Assembly (NCBI GenBank): GCA_022414725.1
Contig: CM039467.1
Location: 12,132,491-12,196,490, forward strand
Reading direction: 5' to 3'
DNA: 64,000 nt
Source of the DNA: Microglena sp. YARC
Lineage: Eukaryota; Chlorophyta; Chlorophyceae; Chlamydomonadales; Chlamydomonadaceae
In this document: in pieces, positions 13,601-23,538 of the stretch
Layout of the letters: each line of letters begins with the position of its first letter
Position numbering within the stretch: the stretch's first letter is position 1
Made by a program: the position numbers and the translations under genes
The notes under the pieces: generated by a model
Database searches by the model: none
The model's input: the letters and a program-made list of their open reading frames with translations, nothing else
What the model was told of the DNA's origin: nothing

Positions 13601-15147
13601 TAGTACTATATACTATATATACTATATATATATAGTACATATATACTATAGTACTATATACTATATATATATACTAGTACGGTAGCCTATACTATATATA
13701 TATAGTACATATATACTATAGTACTATATACTATATATATATATATACTAGTACGGTAGCCCGTGTGGCCGGTGGCCACACCAACACTCCCTCTCCCCCC
13801 GCACTCTCAGATGCACACCTCTTCTCTCTACCTTTTCCCCTTCTGCTTCAGCTGTGGCCTCCCCTCCTGTCATACACGTATTCCCCCCCCACCCCCCCAC
13901 CCCACACACACATACAGACCCACAGTATCCTCTACTTCCCCCGGCCTCTTCCTACACAATCCACACACACTCTCTTTCTCTCACCTTCGCCCCCAAAAGC
14001 CTCCCTTCCCCCAACCACCAACACGCACACACACTCTCCTCCTCCCTACCTCATACCCTTCACTCCGGCTGTTGGATTTAATCTTGCAGAAAGAGGGGAA
14101 AATGCAGACCAACAACTTGGGAACGCAGAGATCACCCCGAGAACACCGGACCAGTGCAATTCCAAAGCTACAAACTTGCACTTCCATCTTCTCGTGCAGT
14201 GCCCCAGTTGATACTCGGTCAACTCTTGGAACAGCACAAATCGTATTTCACGATGTTCGATACAACGAAAAGAGCTTTCAGATATGGGATGAGAGGTGCA
14301 AGCGCGAGAGTGTGCAGAGGGACGGAATGGCCGTGGCGATCTGAACAAAGTCGAATTAATCGCAACAACCAGCCAACCATGACGAACGCGATGCGATGGC
14401 ATGGCGAAAGTGCGCATGCGTGAGATGAACGGTAGCAACGCTCGCAGGCGGAGAAAAAAAGCATGACGATCTGAAGGTCTGGCTTGATTATGAGTCTGGC
14501 CTACCTCCCGAGGTTGGAAAGCAAAGTCTTCACGCCTGGCTTGGTTAAGAGCAGCTTAGCAGCTTCGCGTTCATCCTGAGGCATCGCGTTGTTCACGTCC
14601 GGCTTGATTATGAGCCTGGCGCAAGTCCTCGGGTCGGGCAGCGTGGGCATCACGTCGACTCTTGTTGGCTCTGCCCGGCTCTGTCCAGTTCTTCCTAGCT
14701 CATGCAAGCTCGCTTTGAGCGCTGGCTGGCAGTGTTGCGGGCACTCCTGTCCATTAGGACCGTTGGCATGCATCATGGTCGCATGCTCCGTGAAGAGGCA
14801 ATGAACTGAAACGATTATTCTGAGCGCCATGCAAAGCGAGGGTCAGCAGATTACCTCTGAGGAGAGGATCTTCTGGATCTAAATTGCTTGCAGTCATAGT
14901 ATGGGAGGCAAAGCAAATGTGGGGACGAAATGAGCGCGCGTGCTTAGCTTTGCGCATCTGCAGTTTCGGTATTTGAACATTTCGCTGGGCGGGGTGTTGC
15001 GAGTTGAGTTTGACGGAAAGTCAGTTGCAAGTCGGTTACACTTCGCACGCCCATGGCACGTGGGTACGCGATGATGACACCACCACGACCACGACCGCGA
15101 CCACGACCATGATTTCTTTATATATATATATATATAATATATATATA

Positions 15148-15206
<59 letters not shown>

Positions 15207-16831
15207 TTATAATCATGAGGACTTAGTGCTCGTGATTATATGTCTGAAAACTGATAATAACGCTTGCTTACTGCAAGCTTGCTTGCTTGCTTGCTTGCTA
15301 CAATATTGCCTTTCTTCTTTTTCTGAGGATTTTTTGGAAGACCCCTTCCGGATGTTGTGGAGCGGGCTTGCCTTGGGCCAACAATGGCATATCAATGACA
15401 ACGTATGTGTTGTAATTTGATGTAACAAAGCATGCAGTGCGACCACATCCTGCAAGCTACATTGCCACTGTTCTTTACTGATCAGGTACACTGTTTCCTT
15501 TTTGGGGCTACGGCCAGCTCAATAAGCCAGCCACTGGGACAAGTCCAAAGCGTTCAGTTGCATTGGGATGCCTGTCATGTCAGCTGGATGACACACCACC
15601 TAGCTTTTGGTTCAGCGCAAGGATGGGGAAAATGAGCTGCCTAGAAGCTGCTATGCGTAGCTCAAAAATTAAACTATGCTCAAGAACCTATGTGTGCAGA
15701 ACCCAGATCTATCCTCAAGGATATATATCAGCATGTGAATGTCCCCTGTTGTTTTTGCGATTACGCCTCGCCATTCTGTCGCTGCATGGGTTTGGCTTAA
15801 AGAGTCAAAAATGCCCCCCACCCCACCAACCTCTGCGCTTCGCGCTCCGCAAGGGTTCAGGGGCGACGCGTTCCAATGGGGTCGCACTGAGTCGCTCAAT
15901 TTGCAAAACGTTGAACCAGATCGCACACACAAAAACAGCAAGTAAGTCGCTACTTCATTCCACTCCTACCTGAACCAACTCAAGTGAGCACCAGTTTTAG
16001 GAACCCTAAACCCTATCTGAACCAAGTGAGCACCAGTTTTAGAAACCCTAGACCCTATCTGAACCAAGTGAGCACCAGTTTTAGAAACCCTAGACCCTTT
16101 CTGAACCAAGTGAGCACCAGTTTTAGAAACCCTAAACCCTATCTGAACCAAGTGAGCACCAGTTTTAGAAACCCTAAACCCTATCTGAACCAAGTGAGCA
16201 CCAGTTTTAGAAACCCTAAACCCTATCTGAACCAAGTGAGCACCAGTTTTAGGAACCCTAAACCCTATCTGAACCAAGTGAGCACCAGTTTTAGAAACCC
16301 TAAACCCTATCTGAACCAAGTGAGCACCAGTTTTAGAAACCCTAAACCCTATCTGAACCAAGTGAGCACCAGTTTTAGAAACCCTAAACCCTATCTGAAC
16401 CAAGTGAGCACCAGTTTTAGAAACCCTAAACCCTATCTGAACCAAGTGAGCACCAGTTTTAGGAACCCTAAACCCTACCTGAACCAAGTGGGCATTCTTG
16501 ATGAGTGCAGCATCGATGTTGAGCTCTGCCATGTCATTGACGATGACGGCACACTTCAATCCAGCCTTGTTGCTAAGGATGTGTTTCAGCAAGGTGGTCT
16601 TGCCCGCACCCAGGAAGCCTGAGAGGACGGTCACCGGCAGTGGGGCCCTGGGAGTAGCAGCACTAGGTGGCCCATTTGTTGCTCCTGCATGTGAGCACGT
16701 GATTGAATGATTGAATGATTTAATGGCAGAAGGGGGAAGCCAGCAGCTCTGAAGAACCCTCAAACTGAGTGTGCTTCTGTGCACGAAAGTGTGCGTTTGA
16801 GCGTCTGAGCGTTTGATAGTTTGATAGTTTG

Positions 16832-16895
<64 letters not shown>

Positions 16896-19800
16896 GGGCA
16901 CATCAACTATGGCCTCAGTCTGAGCAACAAGTATCTCACCTGAGGCCACAACTTCTTTCTCGCTACTTTCAATCTTAGGAGTGGCAGACGGATTAACCGA
17001 AGAGGGAGAAGCTTCCTTGGTGGAGGTAGTTGCTATCTCCGGGACATTAATATTTGCCAGTCCGACTTGATTAGCCAACTGCAGCTGCTGCATCAGTCTC
17101 AACAAGGTAGACCTCCAGCTAGGGCCAACACTCTGGACCAGAGCACATGAGTCATCCGCAGCTGGTGTGAGAAACTCTTCCATTGGGACCCACTGTCCAA
17201 TGTCTTCGCCCACTGACAGGGAAAGCTCATCCTCAGGACATTCCAGCACGGCAGCATAAAGGTGGCAGACACATGCAACCGGGGAGGATGCCTCCACATG
17301 GTCACTGCTGCCAAGTCCTGCAGCTGCAAGGGGCCCCGTCAAGTCGTAGTGCGCGACCGGTGAGATGGGGAGCAGGTGGGCATCACCTTTACGCAGGCGT
17401 AGGACTACCTCTAAGCTCCTGGCGGCAGCAGCACGACCACTCTCTTTGTAGCCGGCTGTAACGGCGGGCACTGGGCCCCAGGTCATGGCATGCTGCCCTG
17501 TGTGTGAGTTTGTTTGTGTGTGTTTGTTTGTATGTGTTTCAGGGTGGGTGGGCGGGTGGCGGGTGGGTGGGTGGTGGTGGTGGTGGTGGTGGTGGTGGTG
17601 GGGGGGGTGGGGGGGGGTGGGGGGGGGGGGGGGTATGTGTGTGTGTGTGAGTTTGTGTGAAGGGCAGCCATGCAAAGGGAATACATGCGAGGGCATGTGA
17701 AACAGTGAAAGGGCATGTAAACCAAATCATCAGGGCAAGCTGCCCTGCTGGAGGGCAGCCACGCAAAGGGAATGCATGTGAGGACATGAGAAACAGTCAC
17801 AGGGCATGTGAACAAAATCGTGTGCATCCAAGAAATTAAGCATCAATCCACCCAGTCATCTGCCCATCCATCCACCCACTCAGCCATCCACTAATCCACC
17901 AATCCAACTAGCTCACACCTACAAAGCGCCGCCCTCGCCCTACCCTTCTACCATCATTTTGCATCTACCCATCCACTCCTCAACCCTTCTAATCAGCACA
18001 CGACCAAAAGTACAAATCATGATCCACAAGTCATCCTCCCTTCACTAGCCCCCTCCTCCCCCAACCTGAAATAACCTGAAATAGCATGAATTAACCTGGT
18101 ATAGCTTACAACAACCTACATAAGCCTACAGGAGCCAGAAAGGATACTTAGCTCTCCCACTACAACTCTACCTCTCCTCAATCCTTCTGCCCCCCTTCCT
18201 CCTCCCTCCACAATCCTTCTGCGCACTCCCTCCCTCCCTCCTCCTCGCCCCCTCCCCCCTCCCTCCTTCCTCCCCTGCCTCCTCCCGAGTCACTCATCCC
18301 TCCCCTGCCCCCTCCTCCCTCCCACCTCCCTCCTTCTCCACCTCCTACTCCCTCCCCTGCCCCCTCCCGCCTCACTCGTCCCCCCCCACCCACCCCACAC
18401 ACACCCTTCTCCTCCCTCCCTCCCTCCCGCCTTCCTCCCTCCATGAATGTACCTGGGACGCCACCTCCTCCTCCTGCCTTGTTCTTCTTGTTGAACATGC
18501 TGCTGGGTGCTCCCTTCGCATCATGTGGGAGGGTGTAGACCAAGTAGGAGGCTCCAGAGCGACGAATCATGAGGGCACTGAACCAATGCTGGGCAGCAGA
18601 GATGTCATAGGCGGGGCTATACGGAATTCGACATATGAACTGCGAAATGGGATGGGTGGGAGGTGCCATGAGCAAGGTGACAGACACACACACGGGGGGC
18701 AAGAGGGCTGCTGGTAGAAGGCTGGAACCATTTGAGTTGTAAACAATTGTTCAAACAAATCGAGTTTTTTTGTGTGTCCGCCACTGACCAGTCGATGATT
18801 TGCCCAATTATATGTTTTAATACTTGCGGAGGCAACGTGTAAGGTGAGAGACACATCATACCCAGGTATCTCTCCCATACAGAGCTTTTTTCCGCTACCC
18901 GTAGCGACCACTACCAGGGACCCCGTTTTGGCCAAACCTTCTGCTACCACGAGACCTAAGTCTCAATTCCTGGACTTCGACCCAAATTGCTACCGGGCAC
19001 CAAATCTGACCCAAACCTTCGGGCCGTGTACCCAAATCCCTACCAGGAGCCCAATCTTGAAAGACACCAAATCCCTGATCGCTACCAGAAGCCCCCTTTC
19101 TGAAACGGAAAAATGCTCTGCTCTCATACAAGCAACTGCTGCAAAGATAATTTGTTTTCCTGTCATCGCCCATGATTCAAAATATCAAAAATGGGGAACA
19201 CCCGACAAGGTACTTAAGTAACACGTTTTGGGGGTACTTCACTTACAATGACATCTTCAACAGATTTGGCCAAGTCCCGTTTGGCCACAGCAAGTAGCAG
19301 TAATAAATTGACATGTATTGACATGAATTGGCATGTATTGACAAGAATTGACATACATTGACATGAATTGACATGTAATGACATATACTGACATACATTG
19401 ACATGAACTGGCATGTACTTACATGAATTTACATGTATTTACATGTATTAACATGAATTGGCATGTATTTACATGAATTGACATGTATTGACATGAATTG
19501 ACACGTCTTGACATGTAATGACATGAATTGACATGTGTTGACATGAATTGGCATGTATTTACATGCATTGACATATATTGACATGAATTGACATGTAATG
19601 ACATGAATTTACATGTATTTACATGAATTGACATGTATTTACATGCATTGACATTTATTGACATGAATTGACATGAATTGAGATGCATGGACATATATTG
19701 ACATGAATTGACATGTATTGACATGAATTGACATGAACTGACACGAATTGACATGTATTTACATAAATTGACATGTATTTTCATAAATTGACATGTTTTG

Positions 19801-21020
19801 ACATGAATTGACACATATTGACATGTAATGACATGAATTGACATATGTTGACATATGTTGACACAAATTGGTATGTGTTTACATGAATTGGAACGGACAA
19901 TACTCTGAGGCGCCAGCATGAGCAAACGGGCAAGTACCTTTTAAGCCATTCAGCGGATGATTTGGATTTGGGTTCTCAAAACACTTCATTGTTCGTAGTT
20001 CATATCTCGAACTTAGGCTTTTAAATTGACATGTTGGCCTGAGAATCGAGAATTCTCAGATTATTTTTAAGAAATCTTAAAATTGTTGAAAATTTTGCCT
20101 GAAAAGTGGATGTACGATATACTAACCACGAGATCCAAATCCAAAGCATCTGCTGAATTGCTATGACTCCACGTTCCTTGGGGTGCATAAGAATTTTCAA
20201 TTTTACTCTGCAGCAGACACACGATCCCTGACGCACCTCATGCCCAGATGCCTTCTCCATTTTCCCCCACGAACTCCCTATCTGTATTTGCAAGTGACCC
20301 TTGTAGCAGGTTACCAAACCTGCAATTGTTAATGGTGGTGGTGCTTCATGTCATTGGGTAGAGTGAAAGCACTCGAGGTGGGAGCGGGGGGCAGTGGGGC
20401 GGGTTTAGGGTTTAGGGTTTAAAGGGCGGAGGGCAGGGGGGGCGTGTTTAGGGTTTAGGGTTTAGGGTATAAGGGGGGCGGGGGCGGAGGGCAGGGGGAT
20501 GAGGCACTCGGACCAACCTAGCTTTGGCATTGGGGTGTGGGCGTCTGCCGTAGAAAATTGTTGCCCCAATGCAATGCATGGGTGGGCAGTTGCATGAGCG
20601 TTAGGGACGTTGAGTAGATAGGTCGCAAGGAGGTGCGCAGATGGTGAGTCGTGGTGCGGTGTAGTGTAGTGTAGTGTAGTGTAGTGTAGTGTAGTGTAGT
20701 GGTGGTGGTGGTGGTGTGTGTTGTGTTTTGGTGGTGTGGTGTTTTGGTGGTGTGGTGTGGTGTGGTGTGGTGTGGTGTGGTGTAGTGTGGTGTGGTGTGG
20801 TGGTGAGGTGTGGTTTGGTGTGGTGCGATGTGATGTGGTGTAGTGTTGTGGTGTAGTGATGTGGTGTGTAGTGGTGTAGTAATGTAGTGGTGTGGTGGTG
20901 GTGTGTTGGGTATGTAGTGGTGTGGTGTAGTGTGGTGTGGCGGTATTTGCGGTGGTGGTGTATGTGGGGCAGTGCGTGTGGTGGCAGAGTGACTTTTTGT
21001 GTGTGTTTGTGTGTGTTTGT

Positions 21021-21060
<40 letters not shown>

Positions 21061-21513
21061 TAGTGCGCGGTGGGTGGGTGTGGGTGGGAGGGTGGGGGGG
21101 GGGGGGGGGGGGCAAGTTAAAGGTGACCGAACCAGGTACAGGACATGCAACCTGTGGGGGAGGGGGAGCAATCTTAAAGCACCAGGGCCCCCTAGCGCCA
21201 TGGTGTCCACACCCAGGAGGTGACGGGGCATGGTGTTAAAAGAGGGTTTGTTACCTAGCATGCAAACCCACCCCAGCTCACCTGACACCCAGAAGTACTT
21301 CCCCTTCTTGACCGCAGTTGGTTGGCATTTGGTTGTGCCCCGATACACTAGAACGGCATATCCCGACGGGTCTCGAACTATGGCTCTATAGGCGGGGTCC
21401 TTGGGCTTAGACGCTTCGGCATCTTCGCCTAGCAGTTGAAACACTTCCACAAGTAATTCGTCAGCGTTGATGCCGAGAGCAAGCTCGTGTATTAGCGTCG
21501 GCATTGCTGACAA
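4587..21513 (-). CDS. CobW/COG0523-family GTPase (putative metal chaperone) with OB-fold-like and Nudix-like N-terminal extension
   Basis: Exons (minus strand): 21282-21513, 20237-20319, 18453-18639, 16940-17497, 16479-16684, 12845-12991, 11910-12122, 9965-10090, 8683-8788, 7680-7803, 6785-6950, 5551-5822, 4587-4830. All phases agree and give 887 aa. The GTPase domain starts near residue 370: P-loop GFLGAGKTT (376-384), the family metal motif CICC (434-437), a His-rich loop HHGHDHD (495-501) and NKME (577-580). A CobW C-terminal domain follows ([11 protein letters not shown] to LDACL). COG0523 GTPases load zinc, cobalt or similar metals into client proteins; the substrate here is not known. 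Residues 1-105 resemble an OB-fold. Residues 106-300 resemble a Nudix domain without the catalytic REXXEE. Both are inferences. Exon 8 ends in a GC donor. Introns are large and full of repeats. Confidence 0.9.
4985..5030 (-). other. Decayed copy of the 5' edge of CobW exon 13
   Basis: GGCATCCAGCT, GTCAGCCCACCT and TGAAGTG/TGGAAGTG occur here in the same order as at the start of the last CobW exon (4800-4845), including the AG acceptor position. It lies about 180 bp upstream of the real acceptor. Confidence 0.7.
6307..6498. mobile_element. MITE family B, copy 2
   Basis: TTTTCTTTTTGGCTACGAGC with AAGCTTCTAGGCAGCTCCC on the left is mirrored by GGGGAGCTGCCTAGAAGCTG and GTAGCTGAAAAGA on the right. 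It sits in the CobW intron before exon 12. Confidence 0.85.
6619..6705 (+). repeat. Dispersed repeat family F, copy 1
   Basis: Contains GCAAGCTAACGGGCTGGCC, CCTCAACCTCACGCCTA and TAATAAGGCGTACTATTTA. It is matched at 22990-23065 and 37868-37955. Confidence 0.65.
7900..7990 (+). repeat. Dispersed repeat family G
   Basis: Contains AAAGGAATTTCACCCCAGGA, GGTGGGTCTCCC and AAGGATTGAGTTCGAACGGC. Related copies lie at 10190-10280, 12435-12465, 23235-23320 and 28020-28110. Confidence 0.6.
8480..8639. mobile_element. hAT-like MITE family A, copy 3
   Basis: Near-consensus full-length copy: TAGGGAACGGCA at one end and TGCCGGTCCCTA at the other, with GCCGGCAGTC, TAAAGTTGCCAT and TTTGGTCAACATCATATG inside. 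It lies in the CobW intron after exon 9. Confidence 0.88.
9100..9268. mobile_element. MITE family B, copy 3 (diverged)
   Basis: The right end is clear (TGGAAGCTGCTACGCGCAG). The left end is worn. The middle keeps the GGCCAAACCCAAAGCTAGCT block shared with other copies. Confidence 0.55.
9670..9711 (-). other. Decayed copy of the 3' edge of CobW exon 8 with a GT donor
   Basis: It translates as [12 protein letters not shown], as at the end of exon 8, followed by GTGGGT. The full exon at 9965-10090 ends in GCGAGT. This copy lies about 295 bp further into the intron. Confidence 0.8.
9826..9952 (+). repeat. SINE-like family D, copy 2
   Basis: Contains AAGCCCTTCTTATCACGGTT, GGGCAAGTCCCTTTAGCC and CCTACCCCTGGACTGTAA, then the family tail CATACATACATGCATAC. 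The short tandem tail suggests a retroposon. Confidence 0.7.
10949..11001 (-). other. Decayed copy b of the 3' edge of CobW exon 7
   Basis: Reads [16 protein letters not shown] followed by GTGAGG. The real exon ends [16 protein letters not shown] with GTGAGT. No upstream part of the exon is present. Confidence 0.82.
11385..11436 (-). other. Decayed copy a of part of CobW exon 7
   Basis: Reads [15 protein letters not shown] where the real exon reads [15 protein letters not shown]. It then diverges and reaches a stop. It is a separate, overlapping duplicate from the one near 10.97 kb. Confidence 0.78.
11443..11590 (-). repeat. SINE-like family D, copy 3 (inverted)
   Basis: Reverse orientation: TGTATGTTACA, CCAAGGGTAGGCCAA, AGGCTAAAGGGACTTGCCCA and GGGGGCCCTGAGTTC, the complement of the family head. 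It lies directly beside exon-7 copy a. Confidence 0.72.
13125..13205. repeat. AT dinucleotide microsatellite
   Basis: Almost pure TA repeat in a CobW intron. Similar tracts lie at 13565-13755 (with TACTATA variants), 15118-15212 and 16833-16855. Reading frames in this region are low-complexity artefacts. Confidence 0.95.
15495..15670. mobile_element. MITE family B, copy 4
   Basis: Left TTCCTTTTTGGGGCTACGG with CCAGCTC; right GAGCTGCCTAGAAGCTGCTA with GCGTAGC. The core CAAAGCGTTCAGTTGCATTG resembles the copies at 36.5 and 56.1 kb. Confidence 0.8.
15968..16479 (-). repeat. 42-bp tandem array growing from a CobW splice donor
   Basis: About 12 units, each holding CACTTGGTTCAG, then a telomere-like GGGTTTAGGGTTT, then AAAACTGGTGCT. 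The first unit overlaps the end of exon 5, where CAG is followed by GTAGGG (the donor). Internal units have CAGATAGGG or CAGAAAGGG and so have no GT. As 42 is a multiple of 3, the array is open in frame with the exon as a 14-residue repeat. Confidence 0.93.
19309..19885. repeat. AT-rich 10/20-bp satellite
   Basis: About 57 decamers of the type ACATGAATTG alternating with ACATGTATTG, with scattered substitutions. It lies in the CobW intron between exons 2 and 3. The long minus-strand frame across it is a by-product of periodicity. Confidence 0.93.
20401..20470 (+). repeat. Interstitial telomere-like tracts (TTTAGGG)n
   Basis: Two short runs of GGGTTTAGGGTTTAGGGTTT are separated by a GC-rich spacer, in the first CobW intron. 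They match the plant and green-algal TTTAGGG telomere type. Confidence 0.9.
20650..21111 (+). repeat. GT-rich low-complexity block
   Basis: Runs of GTGTA, GTGGT and GT repeats end in a 17-18 G run. The minus-strand frame here (His/Thr/Pro-rich) is read-through from CobW exon 1 into its intron, not a separate gene. Confidence 0.85.
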
Positions 21514-23538
21514 CGCGAGCGCAATGCTAAGTGGCAGACGGCTTATTGGTTTGGAGGTCGTCGCGTACGTTTCCTAGAGGCTACATGGCAGCAGCATGCG
21601 GCGCAGGTACGAGGGGAACGCGGCAGTACCAGGGACCAGCGGAGGGTCCCGTTGGCGTGAAACCTGACACGTACACGAGGGCCCCCCTGTCACCTTCTGT
21701 CATCCCCCAGGGCCCAGGGACCTGGCGCCCCGTCCTTATACCTCTACAATCTATTAAGCTGACTTGGTGTGAAGTAGATTCTGGAGGTACCGGTACCAAA
21801 TCTGTGAAATATCAAATATATAAAAGACGTATCCACAAGGCTGATCCATGTGGGATCAAAGGCTGCTAGGGCGATCGGAGTAGCTATTGTCAAAGAACAT
21901 CGTCAAGAAGAAGGTTCTAAGGCCTGAAGAGACGGTGCATGCGAATAATTGAATGGCTTTAGAAGTAAAAAACCTTGCCGCTGCTGGGGTGCACCTTGGA
22001 GTCCTTTTGGGAAGAACATGTAGACTTTTCCCAATTTGTTGCTGCATGAGAACAACTCGGGGAGCGCCTGAGCACTCTTGGTCACTGTCAACCGCCATTG
22101 TAGCTACGTTCAGGACAGGTAGCAGCCCGTACTCTACCTCCAAACGGCAGGCTCCCTTAATACCACTCCCCACGAGTAGTTGTCGTTATGACCAAATACT
22201 TGCACGTTAGTTTGCCCGCAATCATGGAGAATTACACACAGAACGCGCATTTCTGATATTCTCTTGGTCATCAAGTTTTACAATCCCGCCTTCCTAAGAA
22301 AGCCAGTGGGTTACGTGTTGGCCGTGCACTATGCACACATAGAGCAAAAACAACAAACCAGTAAATCCCCTCTCCTGTAGTCTGGGCACGACTCCTTGGT
22401 TCCCGTGGCTACCACATCCACAGGGGGACTTCGAATTAGATGATGGTGAGCAGCCCAGAGTTGGCTGAAGAACCATGCAACAATTCAAATCCAAACAATT
22501 ATATAAGAGAAGACCCTAGTGCACCACCTGGACCTGGACAACTCTTTAAACTGCACATCTTGCTTATAACATTCCCTGGTTTCTGTGGGTATCGCACGGG
22601 GGGACTTGGAATTGGAAGACGGTGAGCAGCCCAGAGTTGGCTGAAAACCCATGTAACAATCCAATCCAACCAAGTGCACCACTTTTGCCTGTCGGCTTGG
22701 TGGAGGCCCACATTAGCTATTTGCACAGAACAGTGCTGCATTACCTAAAAATACAACATACAATTTTTTCTAGAAAGCTACTGCCAACTAAGCGTATCAT
22801 TTAAATGTCTATAATTAGTAGCCCTGGTGCGTAAAGAGCTTATTTAGCCTAGTTGGCCTACCCCTGGACTGTATAATACGTACATACAATCAAACAAAGA
22901 GACAAAACGTATGTGCATCATGCTAGATCGCGCAGAAGAGTCTTGAGTTAGACAGCTTGGAGCGCTGTCTCACTGAAGATGGACATGGGATTGGTGGTTG
23001 GCCCCAGTGCAAGCAAACGGGCTGGCCCCCTCAACCTCACGCCTCGTAATAAGGCATACTATTTATGTATAGAAGCATGGGGCATGGAAGGGACAATGAA
23101 ACACCCCAGCCGCTGATAATAAGTGTACTTTATGACTCATCGCACCAACTGTTGGTACCGGTACACTGCCAACCCAGAGCAAGCATGCAACCCGACCAGA
23201 GCACCCAACATCAACACCACCCTGTTCTTGTTTGAAAGGATCTTCATCCCAGGAAGTGGGACCCCATAAAAAAAAGCGCCAACAAGGATCCAGAAAGAAA
23301 GGCGGAGAAATTCCTACATAAGCAGAAATTTCACATTGGATATCATTGAGGAACCCCCACCTGCTGTACACCGCCTCGTTTTTTGTGGGGGCACAAGCAC
23401 ACACCAAAACACGCAGCTCCCACAAGGTGGCAGGAGATGCAAACTCAACACTCCATAAGCTTGTGCTGTAAGCTGCTGGTTTGAGTAGTAGTCCAACAAG
23501 AGCCTTGCATGTGTCCATTCCGGGGCTGCCCTAGTGCC
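21514..23538. other. Intergenic spacer between CobW and RFC
   Basis: No gene recognised. It holds one arm of an inverted repeat pair (21990-22175, complement of 28865-28975), two tandem-like copies of a repeat with GGTGAGCAGCCCAGAGTTGG (near 22440 and 22620; a third, inverted, near 36960), a family D fragment near 22850, a family F copy near 23000 and a family G copy near 23240. Confidence 0.6.

Noticed and set aside
13763..14344. 193-codon plus-strand frame rich in Pro, Ser and His
   Set aside because: It lies in a CobW intron over C-rich low-complexity sequence, overlaps other frames of similar length and shows no family motifs.
15966..17696. A 576-codon minus-strand open frame
   Set aside because: It is two CobW exons plus read-through of the introns, including the CT microsatellite and the 42-bp array. 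The splice sites give a better protein.
19419..19925. 168-codon minus-strand frame of repeated [13 protein letters not shown] peptide
   Set aside because: Artefact of the 10/20-bp satellite.
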